Assembly (NCBI GenBank): GCA_023362775.1
Contig: JALMGJ010000008.1
Coordinates: 24,380,501 to 24,444,500 of the forward strand
Direction of reading: 5' to 3'
Length of the DNA stretch: 64,000 nt
Origin: Charina bottae
Lineage: Eukaryota; Chordata; Lepidosauria; Squamata; Charinaidae
Shown: positions 1 through 11,262 of the stretch, in pieces
Position numbering within the stretch: the stretch's first letter is position 1
Layout: the number at the start of each line of letters is the position of its first letter
Position numbers and translations under genes: made by a program
The notes under the pieces: model-generated
What the model saw: only the letters and a program-made list of their open reading frames with translations
What the model was told of the DNA's origin: nothing
Databases searched by the model: none

Positions 1-1560
1 CATCTGAAGAGAAGTAATAAAGCTGAGAGGAAATAACGACAAGGAAACAAAAGCATCATTTGTGGGATGAAAAGATATAAGCCTGCTTTTATATAAACTA
101 TATCCTTGAATGAATGTGCACGGTAAGGAACTATAATCAAAGCTGAACATCAGCAATGCACAAACTGTGGTTCAAGAGGCTGTCTCCCCTCCCCACAGGA
201 TGCAGCCCCCAGCACTTCTAAAAGGAGCCACCAAAGGAGAAAAATATTAAATAAGGGGGGTAATAATCGTATTAAAATAATAAGTGTAAATTAACTGGCA
301 ACTTTTTGGAATATGGCACTGACACAACAAATAAAAAAGATTGCATACCCCTACTGTACACAAACAATAACTTCTGAATTAGCTGGATCTAAATTTCCTG
401 TTATCATGGCTGATTTACTACAAAGCAGCAAGTACTACTGAAGCATCAGACCAGGTGGGGAGAAACCTCTGATTTGCCTGCCAGAGAAAGAATTCAATTT
501 TTGTAAGAGATTGTGATCCTTTGGAGACTTTTAATGAACAAGAAAGCAAACCTCATTCCGATTTCTTGTCTGATATTAAATAGATATTAAATAGAACAGA
601 GAGGTATTCTACCACAGGGTATGATGGCAGTGAATATGGTAAAACACTTAAGTCACCACTTTGTACTCTAATGTAAAAGCCCAGCATTGTTAGTCATATG
701 AGATTATGCATGGAATTTGGAAACGCTTCTTGCAAATACCAATCGTTTGCATGTTTCTCTGCCTTAGTTTCACTGAATTCAAGGGGACTTACATTTGACC
801 AAGAGTACATAAGTTTGCACTGTAAAATGATTTAATGTTTCTTGTAACATGGTGGGATAGCTTTATCTGGAATAATATATTCCAAAAGACTAACAATGCT
901 AGCTTTCTATAGAAAGAAAAAAGCAATAGAGTTTTGTCATTTTTTATGATTAACTGATCGTACCATGAACTCGCCTAGGGAAGGTCTTGCTTCATCATAT
1001 GGCACACTATATTAATCTTCCAATATAAGTAGAAATTGTTTTATATATAACACATTATTAGCATTTATGAGCCTTTGTTCAAAGTATCAAAACACCAGGG
1101 AATGTTCTTCTATAAAAGCATCTTGCTCTATTTTATTTTCAAAATGACCTATGTAATGAAAAAGCAATTAAAGAATTCTCAAGTAAGGAAATTTGTTCGT
1201 AACAGAGATGGATTTTCAGCAAATGGAAAGGAAGTAACAGGCAGCATTCAGAAGTTTCATGATTATTTTTTTCTTTTTTTCCCCAATAATTTAAATTTAT
1301 GTGCATCACCAAACTTTGGGAACATTGTCTTTGTCAAATGAAAACTGCCCCTTACAACCTATGTTTACTGAAGCTTTAAATGAGAACTGACAGCAATTCA
1401 GTGGTATAATGTGGCCTCCTGCTCTGCCTGCCTTCATACTCACACCCTGTTCAGGTTCTAGAAACCCAGTAATGTTTTGACTGCTAGAAAGAACAGAGCA
1501 AGCTGGCTCAGGTGATCAGCTGTCTTGTATCTGATACTTACAGTAACTCTGGGAACTCAC
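1..1560 (-). other. ALPK1: ALPK1 intron 2 (partial)
   Basis: This follows the donor of ALPK1 exon 2 on the minus strand. I see no exon, RNA gene or recognisable repeat here; the short ORF at 1075-1341 has no family signature. Confidence 0.6.
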
Positions 1561-1741
1561 CTCTGAACAGTTGATGCTTGCTTTCCTTGGACTGGTCTTC
1601 CACCATTAATGAGGGCTGCTCCAGCATTTGCTTGCATTCTTGCAACAGACGGTTCACCATTTTTTGATTATTCATGATGCACACTCCTGCTCTGTTGCAC
1701 TCAGGAGGAGGGAGTGTTCTGGGTGCACAGTGATCAATTAC
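1561..1741 (-). CDS. ALPK1: ALPK1, first coding exon (5' UTR part plus first 38 codons); rest off the left edge
   Basis: ALPK1 is the cytosolic alpha-kinase that senses bacterial ADP-heptose and phosphorylates TIFA to switch on NF-kB. Reading the minus strand, a pyrimidine-rich acceptor ends at 1742. The exon starts at 1741, the ATG is at 1675-1673, and the exon ends at 1561 before a GTGAGT donor. The 38 codons begin MNNQKMVNRLLQECKQ, which closely matches the start of vertebrate ALPK1 (MNNQK..LLQECKQ). The exon ends one base into a codon, as expected for this junction. It encodes only the start of the N-terminal sugar-sensing domain. No further ALPK1 coding exon is visible in 1-1560, so the remainder, including the kinase domain, lies beyond the window. 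The neighbour 33 kb away on the other strand is TIFA, its substrate. Confidence 0.93.
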
Positions 1742-2439
1742 CTAGGAGAAGACACACATTCTAAATGAAAAGAATCCCTTTCAGGCTGACATACCTGGTG
1801 AACAAAAGAAGTAGTGGGGGAGATGATTAACTAAAACATCATCAATTATCTGCAAGGCTCAAATAGGGTAGGATAATAGGATATGTATATGATAGCCTCC
1901 AAGGACTTTATTAGAGAAGGGTATGAAATTACTCCAGGGTCCACAAGATAAACTGCAAGACAACAAACATCTCCATGCAAAGGGAGCACAAAGAAAGAGT
2001 TTGAAATCCATAGAGTTTGAAAGTCCAGTGAAATGGCCAGCTGGCTTGTGAATACAGAGAATCACTTTACATATATACAACTTCATGAGCTCAAGTGCTC
2101 TAAATTGGAAAAAAATAGCAGGAAGGCATTTTAGCTTTGCATTACAGGAAAGAGCCAGGATGTTAGATACACTAGCGGAGTTCCACCATATAGTCTAAAA
2201 TGTATGATAATTTTACACACCACACAGGAGTTGGAAGGTGGCAACCTCCACTTTTCCCCCAGCCAATAAAAAGGAATGGTTCAACTTTGTTGGGGTTTGA
2301 ATAATACCCAGAATTTACAGTTAGATAAATTATACAGGAGAGGCTAGATGTATCTAGGTGAGAAGTGAAATTTTCTGCAAGTCATCCAATTAGCAGCCAT
2401 TGTAGAAGGTATGATGTGACTCATACTACAGGTGCTATA

Positions 2440-2720
2440 GTTTAGTTGGGTGTGGCAGATAATGAGTGTGACCTATAACGTGATAGGTCAGTATTTGTAT
2501 AAAAGAAGGGAAGTTCTTGTGTTCTCTCTTCTCGTTACTTCATCTCATCTGTATCTGTGTTGGACGTTACTGGACTGTATTTTGGACTGCGTATGTATAT
2601 AGAGTAAATAGACTATTTTATCTATTCTCTGCTTGAGTGTCTATTTACTGCATAGAACGTATACCTTTGATGTCTTGGAGAAGAACAGGCCGCCCTAGTG
2701 TTGCGTGCTCTGACAAACTT
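2440..2720. other. Possible solo LTR-like segment
   Basis: A compact stretch contains a TATA-like box (GTATAAAAG near 2497) followed by TC-rich and GT-rich sequence, which resembles the promoter half of an LTR. I could not find convincing TG...CA ends or a target duplication, so this is a weak call. Confidence 0.2.
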
Positions 2721-3312
2721 CTCTTGTTAAACTATCATATGTGGATTGATAGCCCTCCTTAAAAAATGAAATGAAAATGGCATCCTTTTGTTGGCTGGAA
2801 TTCTGCAAGTTCCAAGCTTAATACAGATGGGGGACTCCAGGTGGGAAAAACTGCCCCAATTTTCAGTGTGCAGTCCACCCAATTTGGTTCCTTCCTGATG
2901 TGCTGGACTTAATTTTGCATGATTTCCCAAGCAGCATGACCAAAAACTGGGGGTGATAATGGGAAATGAACCAGGTTGAGGAAGACCAGTCTAGAGATAT
3001 TCCCTTTGTGACCAGAATGTCATCCTGTCATGAGTTTCTCCACCTTATGAGCAGAACATGAGTGGGAGGGAGAAATGTCATATGAAGTTTTGTCTAATCA
3101 TTTGGGAGATCAGGGAAACTCTGAGGTGGTACTTGGCGGAGTTGCTCTGTGTCTTTCATAATGGCAGCTTTGACTTATGAAATGAAGTACTAAACAAAAT
3201 AGAAACAAATGATAGCCAATATGCATATAGGGTTTATAGTGAGGTTAGTTTCTGCTGATTAGGAATCAGATGAATACTATACACATGAAAAGCTGAATGT
3301 GAGGAACATCTT

Positions 3313-3313
<1 letters not shown>

Positions 3314-3350
<37 letters not shown>

Positions 3351-3351
3351 T
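3314..3351. repeat. (ATT)n microsatellite
   Basis: About twelve uninterrupted ATT units. Confidence 0.95.
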
Positions 3352-4121
3352 TCTTCTAATCAAACATATTATTTAATGAAATCACATAGTTGCCATCTCT
3401 CCCTTGACAAGCTATACCTCCCAGCTCACTTCTGAGATCCTTATGTCCTCCCTCCTGTATTCTGCAACAGTGCTTCCATGGAAAGCAACATAGTAGTAAG
3501 ACATTGCTAAATCAGCAGTCTATCAATCCACAGGCTCTGTCTTGGCTTCTTTTGCATACTGTTGAGTGCAAAAATACTGTAAATAAAAATTCCTGCCAAA
3601 GGCCCTCTGCATATAACCTTTCAATATGATATGCAGATGTCCACAGGGAAAGTCTTTAGATGTGTGATTGTAAGGATGTTGACTTCCACATAAGCAAGGA
3701 TCCTGACTCTCCTCTGTTCAAGTACTCTCATGTGTTTTGAAACCCAAGGTTCTAATCAAGTAAGTTTTATTTAACTAGATGTTATTTGGAATTATATATT
3801 TGTAATTGTTGTCTTCCTTTGTTCTAATTTTCTCTTTCCCCAAATAAACTGATTTGGCTGTATAATTTGAAAAAGGAATATCTCATTAAACCTACAAGAC
3901 TCCATGGGTTGTAGTATTCTTAAGATTTTCATAAGAGTTCTTATAATTTCTTAACTGATTCTATATGGATTGCATCATCAAGGCTTGAGAAGGGTATATA
4001 CCCAGTACTGTATCAACAATTAAGGGTCAGCAATCTTGTCAGATACTGATGCAATTGCAGAATTTCACACATTGGTGTGCATTGTCTGTAGCTTGAATCA
4101 TGTCAATTGGATTTCTATTTT

Positions 4122-4170
4122 CTCAGTGGAAACGTTTCGCTCCTTATCCAAGGAGCTTCTTCAGTCAGAG
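4122..4170 (-). ncRNA. Hammerhead-ribozyme-like core, inverted pLTR copy of a Penelope-like element
   Basis: On the minus strand this reads CTGAAGA, then a 7-bp stem II (GCTCCTT/AAGGAGC, loop GGAT), then GAAA, ACG and TTT. This is the layout of a hammerhead core. It is the inverted partner of the core at 4665-4713. The outer stem I is weaker here: the 5' arm reads CTCTGA rather than CTCAGA. It forms the left end of the Penelope remnant. Confidence 0.45.
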
Positions 4171-4174
4171 CACT

Positions 4175-4579
4175 CCTCACTGCACTGGATTGCATAAACT
4201 ACATGTAGTTTATGAACTCTACATTGGAGAAACCAAACAACTTTTGTACAGGAGGATGGCCCAACACAGGAGAAGTAACACCACAGGACCAGAGTCAGCA
4301 GTTTATCTTCATCTAAAGGAAAAAGGACACTCATTTGAGGACATTAATGTTCACATTTTAGACAGAGAAGATAGGTGGTTTGAGAGAGGGGTCAAGGAAT
4401 CCATTTATGCCAACTTGGAAAATCCTTCCTTGAATAGAGGTGGGGGCCTCAGGCACAATCTTTTCCCCATCTTCCTCCCTGCTTTGTCTTCTGTGCCTAG
4501 GAAGATTAAGACCATTTCGCAAGCTCAACAGCAGCATGGTGATCTTAACGATCCTCCTTTAGATGATAAAGGGACTTAA
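4175..4579 (+). pseudogene. GIY-YIG endonuclease domain of a Penelope-like retroelement (remnant)
   Basis: The open frame (it can be read from an ATG at 4100, but the first 25 or so codons are pLTR sequence) contains the PLE-type GIY-YIG endonuclease. It has VVY...YIGET, then RMAQHRR, SAVYLHL, GHSFED, HILDRE, RWFERGVKE and NRGGGLR. The glutamate in GVKE is the expected metal-binding residue. In the intact element this domain nicks DNA for target-primed reverse transcription and lies C-terminal to the reverse transcriptase, which is absent here. The host SLX1 nuclease also has a GIY-YIG fold, but the WFERGVKEsIY and NRGGGLR strings and the flanking terminal repeats point to Penelope. Confidence 0.85.
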
Positions 4580-4664
4580 AATAACATCTCAATATAACCA
4601 TGACCCCAGGTGTAAGGTCACACAGCTACCTAGAAACATATTTAGGATTCCCTTACCAACTTTG

Positions 4665-4713
4665 CTCAGACTGAAGAAGCTCCTTGGATAAGGAGCGAAA
4701 CGTTTCCACTGAG
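4665..4713 (+). ncRNA. Hammerhead-ribozyme-like core in Penelope pLTR
   Basis: The elements in order are: stem I 5' arm CTCAG (4665-4669), A, core CTGAAGA (4671-4677), one extra A, stem II GCTCCTT/AAGGAGC with loop GGAT (4679-4696), GAAA (4697-4700), a self-complementary ACGT, then an internal loop and stem I 3' arm CTGAG (4709-4713). This matches the type I hammerhead plan with a minimal stem III that could form only in a dimer. Hammerheads of this kind are known in Penelope-like elements. The unpaired A before stem II is atypical. Confidence 0.55.
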
Positions 4714-4940
4714 AAAACAGAAATCCAGTTGACATGATTCAAGCTACAGACAATTCCACCATGATGACTGAGAACCTTCATCGACATCTTGGTGTGCATG
4801 TGCCTCCTAAATTTAAATGGTCAAAAGTTTCACAAATTTACCAATATTAATAGTGCTCTCACCCTGAATTTTGGGGCAAGAATGCTGAAATCTTGCATAT
4901 TCTTCCTGAGTACTTCAGGAAGAATGCATTAAAAGAAAAT

Positions 4941-6480
4941 ACCCTTTTAATTTTCAACCTAGGGTTGAATTGAAGGAAGAAATCTTTGCAAGAAAACCTA
5001 AGTCTTCTCCAGGTGGAAGCTTCCTTCACTATAGTTTCTAATTTATTTCTATTTGTTGATTCTTCATCACTAAATTCAGGGTAGTTCATATAATCTAAAA
5101 AGTTTATAAAACTTCTGCACTGAGTTTATGAAGCTGCCACCCCATGCAACCAAGTTTCTTAAAGCAGTGAGTATTTGTACAATCTCCAGGATACTCTATT
5201 AAAAAAAGAACGATCTTTGAAGTGGAGCTCTTGTCCATAAATGCTTATGCCATATTTAATTTATCTACAAGCAAATGTAGCAAAACTACTGATTTTTTTC
5301 TGCAACATGTCAACATAGAACAAATCTAAAATTTATATTGTTAGAATCTGGATTTAACATTCTGAAAAAGCCAATTAGATTATCTAATCCCTTTTATTCT
5401 TTTTTTTTAATTCCCATAATTTTGATCTGCCAGCTATACTATAATTCCAGAGACCAATGAAGGGGGAACAAAGACCTGATGAGTTCTATGTGGAGGCTGC
5501 ATTTATGGATTAATCCCAACAGGGAACAACTAAAGCTCATCACAGGTGCGTTCACTGGGACTTAGCACAGTCAACTGAAAAAAAGTAATTGTTATTTATG
5601 GCTACTGCTGTTTTGACTTTCAAATAAATATTTTAATTATTTTAAATGCCACACCAAAACTTCCCTGTTCTTTGAATGGAAATCTGTGGTGGACCTAAAA
5701 TAGATGCAGCTGTAATTATACAAATCTTTTTGTCATGTTAGGATTCATTTGCAGAGGAATGAGTGATGCTTGAATTACTGGGGAATCTGGCAGCTGCAGG
5801 AAACACAAAGCTCATTCTTACCATTATGAGTTCCCTTATTTCTCTTTGGGGAAGGTAGGCTTCTCCTCCTCCTCCTTCTCCTTCACCACTACTACTACTA
5901 CTACTACTACTACAGGATCTAGAAAAAGACTCTCTCTTTCAAGCATCAGAAAATTAATTATTCAAACATGGAGACACACAGACTTTCCCCACGTTGGGCA
6001 AGTCCTTTCTCTGGATTTTGTCTCCATCAGGAGTATCTTGAGGGATAATGCAGGCATGGAGTGAGAGGAGTTTAGGAGTAGCACTGTTCTAAAACTATTC
6101 TTAAATAAATAACATAGTCTATTATCCTGCTTTCTAGGTTGGTTTCTTTATTGTTTCACATAGCTTTACTTTTTAAAACGTTTAACAGGTCGTACACCAC
6201 ACAAGGAATATCTGTTTTAGGGTAGTATAAGAGAACAATCAGTCTATCAGTTAAGTTCAGTGGTTTGGCTGCAGGACCTGCAATGGGGAAACCCAGGTGT
6301 ACAGTATGTCGCTGCATGATCACAAAGCTCACAAGGCAATTTGAAGTCAGTTTTTCTCAGTCCAACCTACCTTACAGGATTGTAATCATTGGAATAAAAT
6401 TAGAAGATTTCCTACACAAAAGGCCTGCATAAAGCACGACTACTTGCTTCATGATGATGCCTTGTTTCCAACAGCTAGAC
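4941..6480. other. Intronic stretch, nothing recognised except a short triplet repeat
   Basis: Apart from a (CTC)n/(ACT)n microsatellite near 5866-5914, I see no exon or repeat I can name here. Confidence 0.4.
5884..5914. repeat. (ACT)n microsatellite preceded by CTC-rich run
   Basis: About nine ACT units follow a CTCCTCCTCC tract. The ORF across it (5846-6064) is an artefact of the repeat. Confidence 0.9.
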
Positions 6481-6621
6481 CAGTGTTTTTCAAACTTGGC
6501 AACTTTAAGATGTGTGGACTTCAACTCCCAGAATTCCCCAGCCAGCATGGAGAATTCTGGCTAGGGAATTCTGGGGGTTGAAGTCCACACATCTTAAAGT
6601 TGCCAAGTTTGAAAAACACTG
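6481..6621. mobile_element. Fold-back hAT-type MITE (141 bp)
   Basis: An almost complete palindrome runs from CAGTGTTTTTCAAAC to its reverse complement, with arms of roughly 60 bp around a short centre. It is flanked by an 8-bp target duplication, AGCTAGAC (6473-6480 and 6622-6629). The length of the duplication and the CAGTG ends indicate hAT superfamily mobilisation. It has no coding capacity. A second copy is at 31314-31447. Confidence 0.88.
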
Positions 6622-7179
6622 AGCTAGACAATCTACTTCGAGGCTATGATACAAAGGAACAAGACATCAAGGAGGACCACTTTGCTTTTATCAGCCATTT
6701 CTTCCAGAAGTGCCAGCAAAAGTGTCTTCTGCCCATACCAGAAGAAAGAAATGAGCAGAACCAGCACAAAGACTAAGTATGGCTTAATTTAATGAAATTA
6801 ATTTAATATAATTAAATTAGTTAAATAAAAATCATATTATTTATCCAAGGCTATAAATGTTTTCAAATATCAGAAAAAGAAAGGAAGTTGTAGCGAGCAA
6901 TGTCTACGCATAGTATTTGCGTGGAAGGACAAGCCTTAATTACACTATTGCATGGTGCAGTGTTACTATGTTAGAACCAAGCTTTTAATTTTAGAGCCAA
7001 AATGAGAGCAAGTCAAGATTCTAAAAGTTCTTATTACCCATGGAATGCATTACTTCCTCTTAAGGACAGCCAATGGACAACCTAGATGCTAGGGGCTATT
7101 TGTTTATGTAGGAGCTATTCCCTGCCCAGACATCTCTAGTAGAACCATGATTTCTCAATCCCAGTCCTGGCAGAACTGG

Positions 7180-7400
7180 TCTGTATTGATTGTATCATCA
7201 AGGCTTGAGAAGGAAAAGTAAGCAATCTTTGGTACTGATGTGCATGTACCTCCCTAATTTAAAATGGTTAAAGTTTCACAAGTTTATCAGTCTTAATACT
7301 GCTCTCAGCCCTGAGTTTTTCTGCAAGAATGATGAAATGTTGCATATTCTTTCCTGAAATCTTGCAGCAATCATGCAAGAATGCCAGAATATCATGAAAC
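7180..7400. repeat. Repeat copy matching the Penelope insertion site (empty site)
   Basis: This aligns to 3965-4060 joined to 4785-4935, without the Penelope insert between them. It is either an older local duplicate or another copy of an unnamed dispersed repeat. Confidence 0.55.
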
Positions 7401-10400
7401 AAACATCTTGTTATTATTTTTTATTATTTTATTTGGGGATGGAGATGGTGTGTGGACACCATCTAGAGGCTGTCAATACAATGTAGCTGTCTACTGCAGC
7501 ATGGCATAAAAACTCATGCTATTAAGATTTCTGTTAAGAAATTCTGTCAGTATTGCAGCAGATAACAATTTTACAGTCAATCACACGAATAGTAAAACTA
7601 GGGTTATTTCAGTTATACAGCATGGGACAGGATGGAATGATGTCATAAAAGCTTGTAAACATTATAACTGCAAGAGACGAAGTCCACCATCAGGGACAGG
7701 CAGATATTATTGTGGCAAATGTAACACACACAGCCCACTTTTATTTGTTGTAGCAATATGGAAGTGGGGGTTGCAATCATTTCTCTCTGCTCCGGTATTA
7801 GTTTAAAAAGCACCTTTAGAGAATTGTAAAATAATGCCTCCAATGTTCAGCCCAACTGCAAATTATCTTCCCTCCCCTACTGCACTTTGAACTGTGTGCT
7901 TGTTAAAGCTACTTTGAACCCGTGTCATTACGCTACAGTGCATTTTGTCTCTACTCTTTTTTAAAAAAAGGGTGGGCTTTGCTCTCTTTGGAATTGAATA
8001 GCAAGAGTCCTGTGGTCCTGCCGAGGGGAGAAGGACTGAGCCCCAAACACACGGCCTTTTCAAAGGTCAGATTTAATTTTTTATTTTCACGATAATGAGG
8101 CTTCTCCCCTTTTTGAAATCAGGAGAGCTGCATTTTATTTGCACTTTCTTCACTTCTCGTCTGAAATTACATTTAGAGCAGGGGCTATGGTGGGGAGGGG
8201 GAAGGGGAGCTACCAGCTGTTAATTTTTAAAGGAGTTATTGAAACGAGTAAAAATTTGCACCACTGACCTCTTCCCATTTATTGTGTTCTGTATTTTGGC
8301 TTTTGTTTACTTTGCAGAGTTTTTTGAAAAAAATACCCAGCCAGCCTTTGAGCCCGTGGTAATAACAGTATCCTAAGCAGAAGGTAAGATGATTATTATC
8401 TCCTTCTCCTTCTCTTCCTCCCGGCAATTTTTCTTGCCTTTCACTCTTACAATAGACATAATATTCCACACAGCAAGGAATCAGTATAATACAATGAGCT
8501 AATGTGAGATGAGCCAGGCAATTTGCTCATAGTCCTATTTCCATCTTATTTGGGGACTGCAAGACTCAAGGCTTCCTTTTTTCTGCACAGCTCAGTACAC
8601 CAAATGACCCCAGCAGTATTAAAATAAGGAAAACCCTGACCAAGAAAAGCCTCTCCGAAGACAAGCTCACTTGTTAATATGCAGCAACATGAAAGGCTTT
8701 CTTTTCTCCTATACAACTATAGCAGTGTGTGTGTGTGTGTGTGTAAATTGCAGGGGGCTCATTGGCATAAATCTTGGCTGCGACCTCTGAGGTAAACGGG
8801 ATTTACATTACTTTCTGACAAGAATTAAATGAAGGCCTTGTGACTATATGAACAGCCTTCGAGACTGCAACAGATGGGCATGAATGCGCTCCCTAGGCAA
8901 ACTATCAGTGACATCTGTGTCCCCCAAATTCTGGTGGTCTCAGCCAATTAACAGGCAAAATGAGGGAAACGGGAGGGGGACCAAGAGGGGCTGGTCCTAC
9001 CCCACCCCCTTTCCTTAGCAAAGCTGGAGCAGAAGTACTTGTGTTTAGAAAGGAGATCAAAAATAGTCTGGAGCAATGAGGAAATTGTTTGCAGAAATGA
9101 TAGAGTTAAGCTTGGGGGGAGGCGAAGAATAAGCTTTATTAGATGTTAGTTCAGGACCAAGTTCCCTTTATAAAACAAATCCCCCCCCAAAAAACTTCCA
9201 ATGAACTCTAAATTTACAGAAATGTAGAAAGGTGCAGAATTTAGTTTGGTAGGTCCAAGTACAGGTAGATACACAGCAAAAAATCTTGATTCTTCGATTG
9301 CCCTACAGTTTGCAGATTTTCTGCACTCCAATATGCATCTAGTATGTTTCCAGAACGTGGGTCCAGTTTTTGTGGATCCTGATTTGACATGTAGTCTGAG
9401 CTTGGGTGCCTAGTCTATGGTACCAGGGCTGCATGTGGTCAATGAAAAGCTTGGGAGGTGACCCCTAGAAACTCCTGCAAAAGTTGCCACTAAAGGGGGA
9501 AACAATCAGACAGATGAATGTATTTGAATAATTGAATTTACCTTTAATGTTATTTAAATTACAGTAAGTTAGCTTTGGGCCCTTGACCCACAAAATTTTT
9601 TGTCCTGGTCTCACACACCTTTTTGGAATGTGGCCTCTGGCATGGCCCTCGAAGGCCAAGAATTACTCTTGGCCCTCCAAAATTAGGGCTCCAGCATTAT
9701 AACATGATTCTTCCTCCCATTCACCCACAATTATTATTTATTAAGTGATCTACAGTGGGGGATAAGTAATAGTTCGATCATATTCAGTTTTACTAAGGAA
9801 TCTGAGATCCTGTACTTGAATCCAGTTCCAAAATAAGGAAGCAGTCAATTTCAAAATATTTTTCCACATGAGAGGGAATTGCTACTGTATATCATGACTT
9901 GATCTATCAGCACTTATCTTTGGGACAAAAACATCAACAACAACAAACACCACACAGCTTGAATGTAAAACTTCATACTATTATATGCACATGTATGCCC
10001 AAACATATATACATGCGCCTATTTGCTAGGCATTCTAAGAGATGTAAAAAAAAGTTTTGTAAAAAAATGCTGCATTTAAAGCCTTGGTCAAGAAATGTGT
10101 TTGCAGTCTTCTGAGGACTAGCATGATTTTGGGTTGTGTAACCAAGGAGATAAGAGCTGTATCTACACCATCCATGTACTATAATCCTAATGAAATTCCA
10201 CCCCCTACACTCTTTATTTAACTAAAAGTGACAGATTTCCTAATGAGTAATTCAGTTTCACATCTAGCTTTACCCTTACTGTACAATCCTTTGCATACTT
10301 ACAGGGAGTCAGTCACACTGAGCCCAAAGGGGCTTTAAAATAAACATGCTTAAGTAGGTTAGCCCTGTAAAACAACAAAAATGCTTATTGGAAATCCTAA

Positions 10401-10558
10401 TCAGTTAGCAATGTGTGTATATACTGTTGATTTCTATGAGGCTAATTATAATTAGCCCAAACCAATCCACTGCAGGATGGAGACCTCTTCATTGATGGCT
10501 ATGGATCATAATCTAACATGCTCATCCAGTGCGGGTTGGTAGATACTAACTAGACAGA
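7401..10558. other. Repeat-poor intronic region
   Basis: Over about 3 kb I recognise no transposon except simple repeats. The part at roughly 8080-9000 has mixed, non-repetitive composition and could hold conserved non-coding elements, but this cannot be judged without alignment. The ORFs here are short and featureless. Confidence 0.35.
8725..8744. repeat. (GT)n microsatellite
   Basis: Short GT dinucleotide run. Confidence 0.85.
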
Positions 10559-10662
10559 TGTATTAGCCTCATGAGAACTAGTGTGCTGCAGTGATCAAGG
10601 TGCCCACTGCTAGTCCAGCACCTTGATCACTGCAGCACACTAGTTCTCATGAGGCTAATACA
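10559..10662. repeat. Perfect 45-bp inverted repeat made of a tRNA-SINE-like head
   Basis: Arms 10559-10603 and 10618-10662 are exact reverse complements, with a 14-base spacer. Read on the minus strand, the arm plus spacer (AGTGTGCTGCAGTGATCAAG, then GTGCTGGACTAG) resembles the box A end of the squamate tRNA SINEs seen elsewhere here. It lies directly 5' of a truncated L2 LINE. Confidence 0.9.
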
Positions 10663-10684
10663 GATAATATACAGTGGACAGAAT

Positions 10685-11262
10685 ATCATATTTTAGGTGC
10701 ACCAAGATCAGCACACAAAACACCTTTGCTCCATGAACTGCATTGGGTGCCGGTTTGCTTCCGGGTCCAATTCAAGGTGTTGGTTATTACCTTTAAAGCC
10801 CTACATGGCATGATGGACCGTCTTATCCCCATAACATAGACCCACCCCACCCGGTCATGCAGAGAGGGCATGCTCTGGACCCCATCAATAAAAGAATTTC
10901 ATCTGGCGGGGTCCAGGAGACAGGCCTTCTCTGCAGTAGCGCCTGCCCTTTGTAATATCTTGCCCCCAGAGTTGAGGTGGGTTTCCTCGCTTCCGGCCTT
11001 CTGGAAAAATCTGAAAACCTGGTTCTGCCACCTAGCTTGGGATGGGAAAGGTAACAGCTCCTCCTGGGGATGGCTAGTACCATAATGGCCTCCCTATTTT
11101 TAAGATCAATTCGCCTAGATTGGATTTTATACTTATTTATTATATTTATTGTTTGTTGTAATTTTATATTGTATTTTAATTGTAGTTTTTATTGTAAGCC
11201 GCCCAGAGTCCCCCGATTGGGGGAGATGGGCGGTCATATAAATTTAAATAATAAAAATAAAA
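10685..11262 (+). mobile_element. L2-clade LINE, 5'-truncated 3' end
   Basis: This encodes the broken C-terminus of the L2 ORF2 protein (LHWVPVCFRVQF, VITFKALHG, AFSAVAPALCNILPPE, W.SSSWGWLVP), aligned to 62600-62957 of the larger L2 copy. The L2 3' UTR hairpin (CCGCCCAGAGTCCCC ... GGGGGAGATGGGCGG) and an A/T-rich tail follow. A small deletion removes the GPGYL segment, and stops break the frame. Confidence 0.85.

Larger units (their letters stand above)
4100..4800 (+). mobile_element. Penelope-like element (PLE) remnant with inverted terminal pLTR pieces
   Basis: The piece consists of an inverted terminal segment (about 4080-4170), a coding remnant for a GIY-YIG endonuclease (about 4175-4579), and a direct terminal segment (about 4668-4770). 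The two terminal segments are reverse complements over at least 60 bp. A third related terminus is at 21655-21780. Penelope-like elements end their single ORF with a GIY-YIG domain, and members carry hammerhead ribozymes in their pLTRs. The reverse-transcriptase part is missing, so the copy is 5'-truncated and dead. The flanks resemble a nearby sequence at 7186-7390 that lacks the element. Confidence 0.8.
3960..4940. repeat. Repeat interrupted by the Penelope remnant (filled site)
   Basis: The flanks 3965-4060 and 4785-4935 align as one continuous sequence with 7180-7360, which contains no Penelope insert. Shared strings include ATCATCAAGGCTTGAGAAGG, AGCAATCTT, TACTGATG, TGCATGT.CCTCC and GTTTCACAA.TTTA.C. 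I do not know the family of this underlying repeat. Confidence 0.6.

Noticed and set aside
4100..4579. Host GIY-YIG nuclease gene such as SLX1
   Set aside because: The domain's motifs and the flanking inverted terminal repeats identify a Penelope-like remnant. There is no RING/PHD-like partner domain and no introns.
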